A stretch of DNA of 64,000 nucleotides from Pedobacter sp. PF22-3 (GTDB taxonomy: Bacteria > Bacteroidota > Bacteroidia > Sphingobacteriales > Sphingobacteriaceae), in contig NZ_JAPIVP010000008.1 in NCBI RefSeq assembly GCF_026239555.1, positions 1 through 64,000 of the forward strand, written 5' to 3'. The notes under the pieces are model-generated. The model worked only from the letters and a program-made list of their open reading frames with translations. It ran no database searches and was not told the DNA's origin. A program made the position numbers and the translations under genes. Below are positions 7,985-17,364 of this stretch, piece after piece (position 1 is the stretch's first letter; each line of letters starts with the position of its first letter).

Positions 7985-9913
7985 ATGCAAGTAAAAGCTG
8001 GCCCCCTATTATCTAAAATCAACTATCCTGCTGATTTAAAGCAATATAGTGAATCTGACTTAGAACAAATAAGCCAGGAATTACGACAGTATATTATTGA
8101 TGTAGTAAGTGTTAACGGAGGCCATTTCGCTTCCAGTTTAGGTGTTGTTGAACTAACGGTAGCCTTGCATTACGCATTGAACACCCCCTACGACAAACTG
8201 GTGTGGGATGTAGGTCATCAGGCTTACGGCCATAAAATCTTGACCGGTCGCAGGGATTTGTTCCATACTAACCGTGTTTATAAAGGTATTAGTGGTTTCC
8301 CGAAAATCTCTGAAAGCGAATATGACACTTTTGGCGTTGGCCACTCTTCTACTTCCATTTCGGCTGCGCTTGGTATGGCTGTGGCTTCGCAGCTAAAAGG
8401 CGAAACAGACAGACAGCATGTTGCCATTATTGGTGATGGCGCCATGACTGCGGGTCTGGCCTTTGAAGGATTAAACCATGCCGGAATCGAAAACAGTAAC
8501 GTGCTGGTTATCCTGAATGATAATTGCATGTCTATCGATCCAAATGTAGGTGCGCTCAAAGAATATTTAACCAGCATCACCATTTCTAAATCGTACAACC
8601 GTTTCCGTGATGATATTTCTCATGTACTGGCCGGGCTTTCTAAACTTGGCCCCAATGCGCATAAATACGTTAAGAAAATAGAGAAAAGCATTAAAGGAAC
8701 ATTACTTAAACAAAGTAATTTGTTTGAAGCCTTAAACTTTAGGTATTTCGGCCCTGTTGACGGGCACGATGTAAAGCGTTTGGCCCAAACGATAAAAGAT
8801 TTATCTGCCATCCCAGGTCCAAAGCTTCTTCACTGCATTACGGTAAAAGGTAAAGGTTTTGCACTGGCAGAAAAAGATCAAACGATATGGCATTCGCCAG
8901 GACTTTTTGATAAGATTACCGGAGAGATCAAAAAAAGCATTTCAGATAAACCACAGCCACCAAAATACCAGGATGTTTTTGGGCATACCATGGTAGAACT
9001 GGCGGAGGCTAATGATAAAATTGTAGGTATTACGCCTGCGATGCCTTCAGGATCATCATTAAATATTATGATGAAAGCGATGCCAAAACGCGCCTTTGAT
9101 GTGGGGATAGCCGAACAACATGCGGTAACGTTCTCGGCTGGTTTAGCTACGCAAGGATTAGTTCCTTTCTGCAACATCTACTCAAGCTTTATGCAAAGGG
9201 CTTATGATCAGGTGATTCATGATGTGGCCATACAAAAACTGAATGTAGTTTTTTGCTTAGATAGGGCAGGCCTGGCTGGTGCTGATGGCGCGACGCATCA
9301 TGGTGCTTATGATATTGCTTATATGCGCTGTATTCCAAATTTAATTGTTTCTTCTCCGATGAATGAAGAAGAATTGCGTAACCTGATGTTTACTGCTCAA
9401 CAAGAAAATGTGGGACCATTTGTAATCCGTTATCCTCGTGGTAATGGTGTAATGCCAGATTGGAAAAGACCTTTCAAAGCGTTAGAGATCGGCAAAGGAC
9501 GTAAAATTTGTGATGGGGAAGATGTAGCTTTATTAACCATTGGTCACGTAGGTAATTTTGCAGTTGAAGCGCGTGCCGAATTAAATAGTGAAGGATTTTA
9601 TCCGGCGCACTACGATCTACGTTTTGTTAAACCTCTAGACGAAGCTTTATTGCATGAAGTATTTGCTAAATACAAACATGTGATTACGGTAGAAGATGGT
9701 TCACTGCCAGGCGGGGTAGGTTCCGCAGTATTAGAGTTTATGGCCGATCATGGTTACAATGCAAATGTAGTCCGCTTAGGTATACCTGACCATTTTATCG
9801 AACATGGCGAACAGGCCGAACTTTGGGCAGAATGTGGTTATGATAAAAATGCAATTATTGAGGCGATAAGAAAGGTTGCTGTAAAAAGGACGACTGATAG
9901 TATGGCAGGGTAG
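7985..9913 (+). CDS. dxs: 1-deoxy-D-xylulose-5-phosphate synthase
   Basis: TPP enzyme condensing pyruvate and glyceraldehyde-3-phosphate, the first step of the MEP isoprenoid pathway and therefore also a source of the undecaprenyl carrier used by the polysaccharide locus. I choose ATG 7985 (MQVKAGPLL, 642 residues) over a TTG at 7955, which lies inside the likely -7 box. Visible motifs are GDGAMTAGLAFEGL with a later NDN (TPP), DVGIAEQHAVTFSAGLA (catalytic glutamate region) and RYPRGNG. Length is normal. Its downstream hairpin has been split by an IS. Confidence 0.96.
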   Translation: MQVKAGPLLSKINYPADLKQYSESDLEQISQELRQYIIDVVSVNGGHFASSLGVVELTVALHYALNTPYDKLVWDVGHQAYGHKILTGRRDLFHTNRVYKGISGFPKISESEYDTFGVGHSSTSISAALGMAVASQLKGETDRQHVAIIGDGAMTAGLAFEGLNHAGIENSNVLVILNDNCMSIDPNVGALKEYLTSITISKSYNRFRDDISHVLAGLSKLGPNAHKYVKKIEKSIKGTLLKQSNLFEALNFRYFGPVDGHDVKRLAQTIKDLSAIPGPKLLHCITVKGKGFALAEKDQTIWHSPGLFDKITGEIKKSISDKPQPPKYQDVFGHTMVELAEANDKIVGITPAMPSGSSLNIMMKAMPKRAFDVGIAEQHAVTFSAGLATQGLVPFCNIYSSFMQRAYDQVIHDVAIQKLNVVFCLDRAGLAGADGATHHGAYDIAYMRCIPNLIVSSPMNEEELRNLMFTAQQENVGPFVIRYPRGNGVMPDWKRPFKALEIGKGRKICDGEDVALLTIGHVGNFAVEARAELNSEGFYPAHYDLRFVKPLDEALLHEVFAKYKHVITVEDGSLPGGVGSAVLEFMADHGYNANVVRLGIPDHFIEHGEQAELWAECGYDKNAIIEAIRKVAVKRTTDSMAG

Positions 9914-9989
9914 AGCTTATAACGGAAAATGTAAGATGGATGATTTACTCAATCCAGCATTGATTTAAAAAATATAATATACGTTAAAA

Positions 9990-10004
9990 ATAAAGCCTCA
10001 GTTA
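9990..10004 (+). terminator. Left arm of the dxs terminator hairpin, split by IS
   Basis: ATAAAGCCTCAGTTA at 9990-10004 is perfectly complementary over 15 bp to 11454-11468. Removing the IS and one copy of its TAA duplication restores a hairpin with a six-base ATAAGA loop 78 bp after the dxs stop. The minus strand has a T-rich tail and the plus strand a weak one. Confidence 0.6.
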
Positions 10005-10008
10005 ATAA

Positions 10009-10033
10009 TGCAGTGCCCCCAAAAAGTTAGACA
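10009..10033 (+). repeat. IS left terminal inverted repeat
   Basis: TGCAGTGCCCCCAAAA begins the element. Over 25 bases it differs from the right end at four positions. A 3-bp TAA duplication lies directly outside. Confidence 0.8.
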
Positions 10034-10051
10034 CTTTATGGGGGCATTTTT
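10014..10051 (+). terminator. IS left-end hairpin with T-run
   Basis: TGCCCCCA (10014-10021) pairs with TGGGGGCA (10039-10046) and is followed by five T residues just before the orfA ATG at 10052. Such structures in IS ends commonly stop read-through from the host or sequester the transposase start. It may also replace the terminator function lost by dxs. Confidence 0.55.
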
Positions 10052-10574
10052 ATGAGTAGAAAAGTTAAGCATAGCTTAGAATTTAAATTGGCTATCGTCA
10101 ATCAGATCTTAAGAGGAGATAAATCTCTGGCCACAATCTCAAGAGAAAATGGTCTTGAACGTCGCATGGTGCTTCAGTGGATGCAATTCTATAAACGTTT
10201 TGGTGAGGCCGGACTCAGACCGCAGTCAACGGTCTATTCTTTAGAAAATAAACTCGAAGTTATCCGTTACTTTACGGCCAATCAAGTATCTTTGAGGGAG
10301 ACATGTCTCCAGTTTAACATCAGATCCGACAGGGTTCTATTCAACTGGCTGAAGATATATAGGGTTGGCGGAGCCGAGGGGCTGTCCGAGGAAACAAGAG
10401 GAAAAAAAACGTCTTATAAAGCCAAAGATTTCGAAAAAAGTACCAGAAAAAACCTTGACGGAGAATGAACAACTTTTGGAAGAAAACAAGCGTTTACGTG
10501 CGGAGGTCGCGTTTTTAAAAAAGTTACGAGCCTTAATCCAGAAAGAAGAATCAAAGAAAAACAAAAAGCTCTGA
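10052..10574 (+). pseudogene. IS3 orfA, frameshifted
   Basis: The first 120 or so codons (MSRKVKHSLEFKLAIV..., two helix-turn-helix segments) run in one frame up to an A8 run at 10402-10409. The natural continuation (KPKISKKVPEKTLTENEQ, then a coiled coil LLEENKRLRAEVAFLKKLR) is in the next frame to the stop at 10572-10574. A single extra A in the run explains this. Polymerase slippage on A8 could restore some product, so the lesion may be leaky. The orfB frame is -1 relative to the orfA tail, as expected for IS3-type frameshifting. Confidence 0.8.
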
Positions 10575-10576
10575 TC

Positions 10577-11413
10577 GTTCATGGGTTAAGGAAGACGTTT
10601 GATCTATCAATACTTTTGAAGGTCGCCAATATTGCAAAAAGTTCATTTTATTACTATATTAAGCGTAATAAGGTGGTTGATAAGTACGAAGCGATTAGGA
10701 CACGCATCATTGCACTTTCCAAGCAGCATAAGGGTAGGTATGGCTATAGGCGAATGCTATTTCAGCTAAAAAAGGAAGGACATAAGATCAATCATAAAAC
10801 TGTATTGAGGCTAACTGGTGAGATGGATCTGAAAAGTATTATCAGGCTTAAGAAATATAGATCCTACAAAGGAGAAGAGGATAAGACTGCAGCCAACATA
10901 CTCAAGAGGGAATTTAATGCGGACAGACCGTTTGAAAAATGGGCTACCGATGTAACTGAATTCAGTGTAGCTGGCAAAAAACTGTATCTCTCTCCAATAA
11001 TCGATTTATTCAATGGAGAGATTATAAGCTATTCACAATCTCTCAGACCGAATTTCGAGCAAATTACTGACATGCTGGATGAGGTATTGAAAAAGGTGCC
11101 AAAGAATGCCAAGCCGATACTACACTCGGATCAGGGATGGCAATACAGGATGAAGGATTACTAAGGTATCCTGCGGAAGAATAGAATTATTTAAAGCATT
11201 TCAAGAAAGGGCAACTGCCTTGATAATGCTGTAATAGAAAACTTTTTTGGTACGCTGAAATCTGAGATGTTTTATCTCAAAAAATACTTGTCAGTAGAGG
11301 AGTTACAGAATGATATTGATGAGTACATCGATTACTATAACAAAAATAGGATTAGGTTGAATCTAAAAGGAATGAGCCCGGTTGAATACCGAGCTCACAT
11401 CCTAAATAATTAA
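10577..11413 (+). pseudogene. IS3 orfB transposase, two nonsense codons
   Basis: The DDE integrase reads in one frame with WATDVTEF (first D) and HSDQGWQY (second D). Two in-frame TAA codons follow at 11162-11164 and 11192-11194, each one C-to-T change from CAA. The same frame then continues to NAVIENFFGTLKSEM, holding the catalytic E, and ends at 11411-11413 after MSPVEYRAHILNN. Without suppression the protein lacks the third catalytic residue, so the copy cannot move by itself. Confidence 0.88.
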
Positions 11414-11423
11414 TTATTAAGTT

Positions 11424-11448
11424 TGTCTAAACTTTTGGGGGCAGTCCA
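11424..11448 (-). repeat. IS right terminal inverted repeat
   Basis: Read on the minus strand it starts TGGACTGCCCCCAAAAG and matches the left end at 21 of 25 bases. The TAA duplication follows at 11449-11451. Confidence 0.8.
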
Positions 11449-11453
11449 TAAGA

Positions 11454-11468
11454 TAACTGAGGCTTTAT
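11454..11468 (+). terminator. Right arm of the dxs terminator hairpin
   Basis: TAACTGAGGCTTTAT is the exact complement of 9990-10004. With the IS in place the two arms are 1.45 kb apart, so this hairpin cannot fold in a normal dxs transcript. Confidence 0.6.
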
Positions 11469-11573
11469 CATATTATAAGTTTTGCCTAAGGGTCCTGAAC
11501 ATAAATTCGTTAACGAACGACTTAGACCATTCACAAAACTTAAATTCTTCTACGCGATAAATTCAGATAAATA

Positions 11574-12698
11574 CTATCCTGAAACATTATTATCTTTCTG
11601 AAACCTTTTAATCAGATTATTCCCATACCTTATCCCAATTTTCTCAAACCTGAATAAAAATGATGAAATTAAAAACGTAACTGAAACGATTAAAATATAA
11701 ATTATACTATAATAAAAATCACCTGTATTCAGATTTAATGATTTAAAATAGTACACAAAAATATTTATCACGATGAAATGTGACAAATACATACTAAAAC
11801 TATATTGACCAATTTTTAATAATAATTTGCTAAATATACCTTCAAATTTAAAATTTTTAATCCCTAGAATAAATAAACAAAAGATTATTGAAAAGGCATA
11901 CTCCTCTTGAAAAAAATAATAAGGATACTCTAGTGAAAATTTGAATTGACTAAGTATGAAAAATAATAAAATTGAGAGAACCAAAAAAAAAGAACTTAAT
12001 TTATTCCATTCACCAAATCTGGTAAATCCCTTATAAAGAAAAATCCCGAATGCAAATACCGGCAATTGGTTTGGGAGCCAAAAATATAGACTCCATGACC
12101 TTAAACTATTATAGTCATGGTTTGTAAACTTTTCGATAAGAAACTTATCAGCAAAATTAATTATGTTAGAAAGTAGTATGGTAATGAGCAAGAAGTAGAA
12201 TGCTCCTTTGAAAGTTTTTATTAGTTTGAACAAAGTAGGTATCAATAAATAAAATAACATTTCGGTACCAATACTCCAGCCGCCCGGAGGTATATAATTA
12301 ATTGCGGGAAGAATAATTCCGTTTAAGTAAATAATATTAACTATAACTTTCCAATAAGCAACAGAATGAAATCCATTAATACAAACTTCAACTAGAGTAT
12401 AGAAAATAGCTGAAATAGTATAAAGAGGCGCAATTCTAAACACCCTTCTGATAAAAAAAAAAATATTCCGGCTTTCTCCATCAGAATCGAAGCGCTTTTC
12501 ATAAGAATTAAATAAAGTAAACGCACTTAGGATGAAAAATAGCTGAACACCATTGGCACCTTTTACCGTTAAGTTTTTTAAAAAATCTGAATCAGCAAAG
12601 TGTTGGCCAGTATGAACCATTATAACTAATAGAATCGCAATGCATCTACCGAAATCAATCCATTGATACTTATGGACATTGTTTTGTTTTATCTCCAA
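11574..12698 (-). CDS. Acyltransferase-3 family membrane protein (OafA/YrhL-like)
   Basis: A 374-residue polytopic membrane protein with about ten hydrophobic segments. The N-terminus WIDFGRCIAILLVIMVHTG is the family signature, with the conserved R and the VH catalytic region, and GANGVQLFFILSAF is the next motif. Such enzymes move O-acetyl or other acyl groups onto polysaccharides. It is the last gene of the minus-strand polysaccharide series, separated from the Wzi-like gene by 186 bp, so decoration of this locus's product is a reasonable inference. AT-rich, with frequent A/T third positions. Confidence 0.85.
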   Translation of the reverse strand: MEIKQNNVHKYQWIDFGRCIAILLVIMVHTGQHFADSDFLKNLTVKGANGVQLFFILSAFTLFNSYEKRFDSDGESRNIFFFIRRVFRIAPLYTISAIFYTLVEVCINGFHSVAYWKVIVNIIYLNGIILPAINYIPPGGWSIGTEMLFYLLIPTLFKLIKTFKGAFYFLLITILLSNIINFADKFLIEKFTNHDYNSLRSWSLYFWLPNQLPVFAFGIFLYKGFTRFGEWNKLSSFFLVLSILLFFILSQFKFSLEYPYYFFQEEYAFSIIFCLFILGIKNFKFEGIFSKLLLKIGQYSFSMYLSHFIVINIFVYYFKSLNLNTGDFYYSIIYILIVSVTFLISSFLFRFEKIGIRYGNNLIKRFQKDNNVSG

Positions 12699-12884
12699 GT
12701 TTTCAAATTTTAAAAGAGTATTAATATTTAGTTGCGAAGATAGAAATTACAAACAATTTAAAATAAACTAAAACAACTCTTATCTTTAACATTAATTAAA
12801 TCAATTGATTTTTTAAATTAGATATCGCTTTTTTACAATACGTTTCTAACCACGTTAGCCTGTAACTACAAATAGCCAGCTTTT

Positions 12885-14492
12885 TTAGAAATCAGTATAC
12901 AAATTCCTGAACGAACTGCGTAAACCGAAAGTAATTAAACCGGTATTATTTTTACCAAGGCTGTTGCTTTCGCGCCTCAATATACCGCCCAGTTCTAAGC
13001 GTAAATTATATTTTGGATTAATGACGTAAGCTACTCTTCCTTCTACATAAAAAAGATCGGAACGGATACCCTGGGTTGTATAATTTCCAGTTGCTTTTAC
13101 TGCATCTGTATAAGGTTCAAAAATATTTTTACCGTAGTTCTGGCCAGCTTCATCCAAACCATATTTAGCATACATTAACTCCCCACTAAAATCAAAACGT
13201 TTGTAAGAATAATTTAATAGTCCAATTAATTCTCTAAAGTTAGCACCCATTGGGTGAGCTAAAGGCTCATTATAGTTTGCGTAATTGCCGATGCGTGTTC
13301 TTGAAGAAAATGTATATGGCTTAGCAGTATTATACTCTAACAAATAATTTAGTCCTTCAACCTTAAAAACATCTGCTCCTCTAAAACCCAACTGCCAGCC
13401 ATATTTATTTCTAGAGCTTCCAGAGCTAGAAAAGAAATTTTTCGCTTCAAACTCATCTAAAGAAAACTGTCCATAAGCAACCAATTCTTTAGCAAATTTA
13501 TATTTGGCCGTAAAGCCCAATAAAGCATTATCTGGTGAGCCACTCGAAGCTTCAACAGGTCTTAAAAAGATTATTGGGTTAGCATAGCCCCAATCAAAAC
13601 CTCGTTTGTTACCAGTATCATCAGTTTGCGCCCATATAATTGAATCAAAGAATCCGACAGATAATCGATTATTTACGTTCCAATCCAAGTAATGAAAAAC
13701 TCCGCCCTTTTTACGGTTACCGGCATCATAAGATAATTTATTTGCTCCTGGATCTTGCATTGAAGTCCACATGGCCATATATTGTACATTACCTAAATTC
13801 GCTGTTAATTTGAGGAGAGGGGCTGGAGACGAAAAATCAGACAATAATAAAGAGCGATAGCCATCACCAATAAAAGTTTTATCATAACCTGCAGTAATAT
13901 TCAAATATTTTATGGGTGTATAAGATACTGTTGCGGTAACATAAGACCAGTCTAACGAAGTCTTACCAGCATTAAAGCCGTAAGCACGGTTATAAGATTG
14001 ACCTGGAACAACTTTGCTTGTGTTTACGTAATTATTATAATATTGCGAGAATTGCCCCTGATTTTCGAAACCACTAGTATAAAAGGAGAACTTTTTGCCA
14101 ACTGTTCCTCCCACCTGGTATCCTCTGGTATTTAACCAAACATTCTGTTTGCCTGAAAAGTCTCTACCAATTTGGAAATCCGGCAAAAAGTCGGCATATA
14201 CCGTAAAGTCTTCTTTTTTAATATCCAGCAGGTGCTCGTTAAACAACTTTCGCGAAACCCAGGAATGCCTGGTCGAATCTAACCCAACACTTAATAACAA
14301 ATTGCTTTTATCCCGTAACAAACTATCATCGATAAAAAATGGTTTTAAAGAGCTGTGTATTCTGTTATTGGGATTATAAACCTCACCGCTTAATTTTTGA
14401 TAGAACTGAAAAGAATAGGGTTGATATACGGCCTGTGCCTTTAAGTCGTAAAAAGAGACTATTAAAAAGAGGAGGGATAAAAGTTTCTTCAT
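12885..14492 (-). CDS. Wzi/RemB-like outer-membrane beta-barrel (capsule assembly)
   Basis: A 535-residue protein with a cleavable signal peptide (MKKLLSLLFLIVSFYDLKAQ) and alternating aromatic/polar strands through to a terminal aromatic (FRNLYTDF), as in outer-membrane barrels. Stretches such as NVWLNTRGYQVGGTVGKKFSFY and GYDKTFIGDGYRSLLLSDF resemble the capsule assembly Wzi family, which in Bacteroidota includes the gliding protein RemB. Placed directly downstream of WcaJ within the export locus, it may bind or anchor the polymer at the surface. Family assignment is from pattern only. Confidence 0.65.
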   Translation of the reverse strand: MKKLLSLLFLIVSFYDLKAQAVYQPYSFQFYQKLSGEVYNPNNRIHSSLKPFFIDDSLLRDKSNLLLSVGLDSTRHSWVSRKLFNEHLLDIKKEDFTVYADFLPDFQIGRDFSGKQNVWLNTRGYQVGGTVGKKFSFYTSGFENQGQFSQYYNNYVNTSKVVPGQSYNRAYGFNAGKTSLDWSYVTATVSYTPIKYLNITAGYDKTFIGDGYRSLLLSDFSSPAPLLKLTANLGNVQYMAMWTSMQDPGANKLSYDAGNRKKGGVFHYLDWNVNNRLSVGFFDSIIWAQTDDTGNKRGFDWGYANPIIFLRPVEASSGSPDNALLGFTAKYKFAKELVAYGQFSLDEFEAKNFFSSSGSSRNKYGWQLGFRGADVFKVEGLNYLLEYNTAKPYTFSSRTRIGNYANYNEPLAHPMGANFRELIGLLNYSYKRFDFSGELMYAKYGLDEAGQNYGKNIFEPYTDAVKATGNYTTQGIRSDLFYVEGRVAYVINPKYNLRLELGGILRRESNSLGKNNTGLITFGLRSSFRNLYTDF

Positions 14493-14561
14493 TTGGTAAA
14501 TTTTAATTCAAGGGGCAAAGAAAGTAATTATTTATTAATTTAACGATGCAGTGCCAAAGTT

Positions 14562-14588
14562 CATAAAAAAGAAAAGCCCTTTCGGGCC
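14562..14588 (-). terminator. Rho-independent terminator after wcaJ
   Basis: On the minus strand GCCC-GAAA-GGGC (14576-14587) is followed by TTTTCTTTTTT. It lies directly after the wcaJ stop and separates it from the Wzi-like gene. Confidence 0.7.
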
Positions 14589-14601
14589 CTATATTTATTT
14601 A

Positions 14602-15993
14602 TTAAAAGGCATTTTCTTCACCCTTAACCATATTAATCACCGTCATAAAAATAATCTTTACATCTAACATTGCGCTCCAGTTCTCCAAATACCAGATATC
14701 GTGTTCTACACGCTTAACCATTTTATAATCTTCCTTTGTTTCGCCACGATATCCATTTACCTGTGCCCAACCAGTAATGCCCGGTTTTAAAAAGTGACGA
14801 ACCATAAATTGATCAACAATACCTTTATATTGTTCGGTATGGCTTAACATGTGAGGACGGGGCCCTACTACACTCATGTGCCCCATAAATACATTAAAAA
14901 ATTGCGGGAGCTCATCCAAACTCGATTTTCTTAAAAATTTTCCTATAGAGGTGATTCGATCGTCATTTTTACTTGCCTGCCTTTTATCACTATCAGAATT
15001 CATACGCATGCTCCTAAATTTAAAACACCAAAAAGGTTCATCATCGCGTCCGCTTCTTAGTTGTTTAAACAACACAGGACCTCTACTTTGCATTTTGATT
15101 AATAATGCAATAATTGGATATAGCCAGCTTAAAATAAATAAAATAACCAGACCACTAAAAACGACATCAATAACCCGCTTTTTGAAACGGTTATGAATTT
15201 TCTCTAAAGGCTCGGAACGTAAAGAAATTACCGGAAATTCATTACCTAGATAACTCACTGTATAAGGCGATAATAATGCCCCACTGATATCCGGAATAAA
15301 TTTTAACCGTACACATTGCCGCTCAGCTTCTTCGGTTAACAAAGCCATATCAGCCATTCGATCAGGAGCTATGGTAACATAAATATCTTTAATCCCCTTA
15401 TCAACTGCCATCTTAAACTGTCTTCCCACCACATCAGAAATCTGACCGTTACGATCTAAATAATCGTCTGGTACATCGTTGATAAAACCATGAAATTCGA
15501 TGTAACGTTGTTTTTCAAAATAATTAGCCAGTTGTAAGCCAGTTGCATTATTTCCCATAATGGCAACAGATTTAACTCCCCGCAAATGATTAAAAAGCAA
15601 GAACTGGAACGAAGTACCAATGAAACGGTTAACCAGGAACAAAATGGCCAACATGCCGTAGAATATTACTAGAAATGACCTTGAAAAATCATTTTGTTTA
15701 GAAAAGAAAAGGTAGATAGAAAACAAAACTGCGTGCAACACCACACTTTTCCAGGTTCCCCGGTAAATCCGTTCTATTCGGCGCGATCCATATTCACTAT
15801 ACAAGCCAAAGCTGGTAGTACTTACAATCCAGATCAGATTGCAAACCACTACATAATGCCATTGCAATTCCGAACTTACCGCCTTACCCATGTAAGCTGT
15901 AAATTCGTAGGCAAAAAAGTACACAATGTTGACCATAATAAGGTCAGTTATTGGCAGAATATATTTTAGTATAAATAAGTAACGTGTTTGCAT
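14602..15993 (-). CDS. wcaJ: Undecaprenyl-phosphate sugar phosphotransferase (WcaJ-type)
   Basis: A 463-residue polyprenyl glycosylphosphotransferase that starts repeat-unit synthesis by moving a hexose-1-phosphate (glucose in WcaJ) from a UDP-sugar to undecaprenyl phosphate at the inner membrane. Four or five N-terminal membrane helices are followed by a Rossmann-like CoA-binding-type domain (about 130-250). A membrane-dipping helix (KKRVIDVVFSGLVILFILS) and the catalytic domain follow, with FKFRSMR, SLDELPQF, GHMSVVGPRP and KPGITGWAQVNG. It ends in a strong terminator. It is the only initiating enzyme visible in the locus. Confidence 0.93.
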   Translation of the reverse strand: MQTRYLFILKYILPITDLIMVNIVYFFAYEFTAYMGKAVSSELQWHYVVVCNLIWIVSTTSFGLYSEYGSRRIERIYRGTWKSVVLHAVLFSIYLFFSKQNDFSRSFLVIFYGMLAILFLVNRFIGTSFQFLLFNHLRGVKSVAIMGNNATGLQLANYFEKQRYIEFHGFINDVPDDYLDRNGQISDVVGRQFKMAVDKGIKDIYVTIAPDRMADMALLTEEAERQCVRLKFIPDISGALLSPYTVSYLGNEFPVISLRSEPLEKIHNRFKKRVIDVVFSGLVILFILSWLYPIIALLIKMQSRGPVLFKQLRSGRDDEPFWCFKFRSMRMNSDSDKRQASKNDDRITSIGKFLRKSSLDELPQFFNVFMGHMSVVGPRPHMLSHTEQYKGIVDQFMVRHFLKPGITGWAQVNGYRGETKEDYKMVKRVEHDIWYLENWSAMLDVKIIFMTVINMVKGEENAF

Positions 15994-16253
15994 AGGCCTA
16001 AAAATGGAAACTTAAACATTTATTCGGTGTTTTTGTTTTAAGTGAATTACAATGAACAAAATTAATGCCTAAATTCAGATCCAAAGTTAATTAATCATTA
16101 CCAAATTAAAAACCGATTAACAGTTACGCAATGTAAGCTTAAAATAAATTCTAAAAAATGAGAGTATCTATATACTGATAATTAGTAGATTAATCCATTT
16201 AATCTGTAGATACCAAAATGTATTACAGCTGGGATAAGCATATCGGCCAATGA
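15994..16253. other. Spacer between manC and wcaJ
   Basis: A 260-bp AT-rich spacer without a supported gene. A minus-strand TAACTTTG at 16082-16089 fits the -7 box for wcaJ, 88 bases before its ATG, but no -33 element lies at the right distance. An internal promoter is possible but weak. Confidence 0.3.
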
Positions 16254-17354
16254 TTAAGCATATTTTATCCCATGCTCATCAACCATATTTTTTGCAACCT
16301 GTTTAATCTCCTGCTCATCTGATTTTGGATAAATCAAGAGTATTTCACCATCATCCACCACGATATAATTATCGAGCCCCTTTATTACAGCAGCTTTTTC
16401 TTTTGGTAAATGAATAATACAATTGGTTGTATCCTTTAAATTAACTTTATTTAAATTAACCATGTTGTTTGATGTATCCTTTTCTCCAACGGCATGTAAA
16501 GATGCCCAGGTACCTAAATCAGACCAACCTATATCGGCCGGAATAGTGTACACATTATCAGCCTTCTCCAGAATAGCATAATCAATGGATATATTAGGGC
16601 TTGAAGGATAATGATCAGCGATAAACTTCGATTCGTCAGAGGTATTATAAAATGGCAGGCCGCTTTCAAACAATGCAGCGATCTCTGGAGCATGACTAAC
16701 AAATGCTTTTTTTAACGAATTTGCCGACCAGATAAATATACCCGCATTCCAAACGTAATCCCCACTTTTTAGGTATTCTTCTGCTTTGGCTAAAATAGGC
16801 TTCTCCATAAATGCACTTACCTTTTTAACCCCATTTAACTCGTCATAACCTGTTACATCCGTTTTTTGATACCTGATGTACCCATAACCGGTATCAGGTC
16901 TTGTAGGGCTAATGCCTAAAGTTAATAGCGCATTGTTTTCAAAACTAAACTCCAGGGCCTGCAGCACTTTGGATATAAAAATATCTTCCTTTAAAATCAA
17001 ATGATCTGAGGGAGCAACTATAATATTAGCATCTGGGTTTAACTTACTAATCTTGTAGGTTGCATAAGCTATACAAGGTGCTGTATTATTTCTGCTTGGC
17101 TCTAAAAGGATATTTTCCTTTAAAACTTCAGGTAATTGCTCAGCAACTAAATCTGCGTAAGTTTCGTTGGTTAAAATAAATATTTGCTCATTAGGGCAGA
17201 TATTTAAAAACCGCTCGTAAGTTAGCTGCAGTAGGGATTTGCCTATTCCTAAGATATCTATAAACTGTTTTGGAAAAAGATTGCGGCTTTTTGGCCAAAA
17301 GCGGGAACCTACACCTCCAGCCATAATCAATACATAGTTATTAAATTTTGTCAT
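16254..17354 (-). CDS. manC: Mannose-1-phosphate guanylyltransferase
   Basis: A 366-residue cytoplasmic enzyme making GDP-mannose from mannose-1-phosphate and GTP. The nucleotidyltransferase signature VLIMAGGVGSRFWPKSR with FPKQF, the EPSRNNTAPC segment and APSDHLI are intact. It lacks the C-terminal isomerase domain of bifunctional ManC/AlgA enzymes, so mannose-6-phosphate supply and phosphomannomutase must be encoded elsewhere. In this locus GDP-mannose is the precursor that Gmd and Fcl convert to GDP-L-fucose. It may also be used directly. Confidence 0.93.
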   Translation of the reverse strand: MTKFNNYVLIMAGGVGSRFWPKSRNLFPKQFIDILGIGKSLLQLTYERFLNICPNEQIFILTNETYADLVAEQLPEVLKENILLEPSRNNTAPCIAYATYKISKLNPDANIIVAPSDHLILKEDIFISKVLQALEFSFENNALLTLGISPTRPDTGYGYIRYQKTDVTGYDELNGVKKVSAFMEKPILAKAEEYLKSGDYVWNAGIFIWSANSLKKAFVSHAPEIAALFESGLPFYNTSDESKFIADHYPSSPNISIDYAILEKADNVYTIPADIGWSDLGTWASLHAVGEKDTSNNMVNLNKVNLKDTTNCIIHLPKEKAAVIKGLDNYIVVDDGEILLIYPKSDEQEIKQVAKNMVDEHGIKYA

Positions 17355-17364
17355 TATAGCTTTA

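Larger units (their letters stand above)
10009..11448 (+). mobile_element. IS3-family insertion sequence (IS150-like), inactive
   Basis: A 1,440-bp element with imperfect 25-bp terminal inverted repeats (21/25 matching, TG...CA ends) and a 3-bp direct duplication TAA at 10006-10008 and 11449-11451. It encodes orfA with two helix-turn-helix segments and a leucine-zipper-like tail, and orfB with an rve DDE integrase domain. Both are broken (see the two pseudogenes). It sits between dxs and the left edge of the polysaccharide locus, in the loop of a hairpin. Confidence 0.9.
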
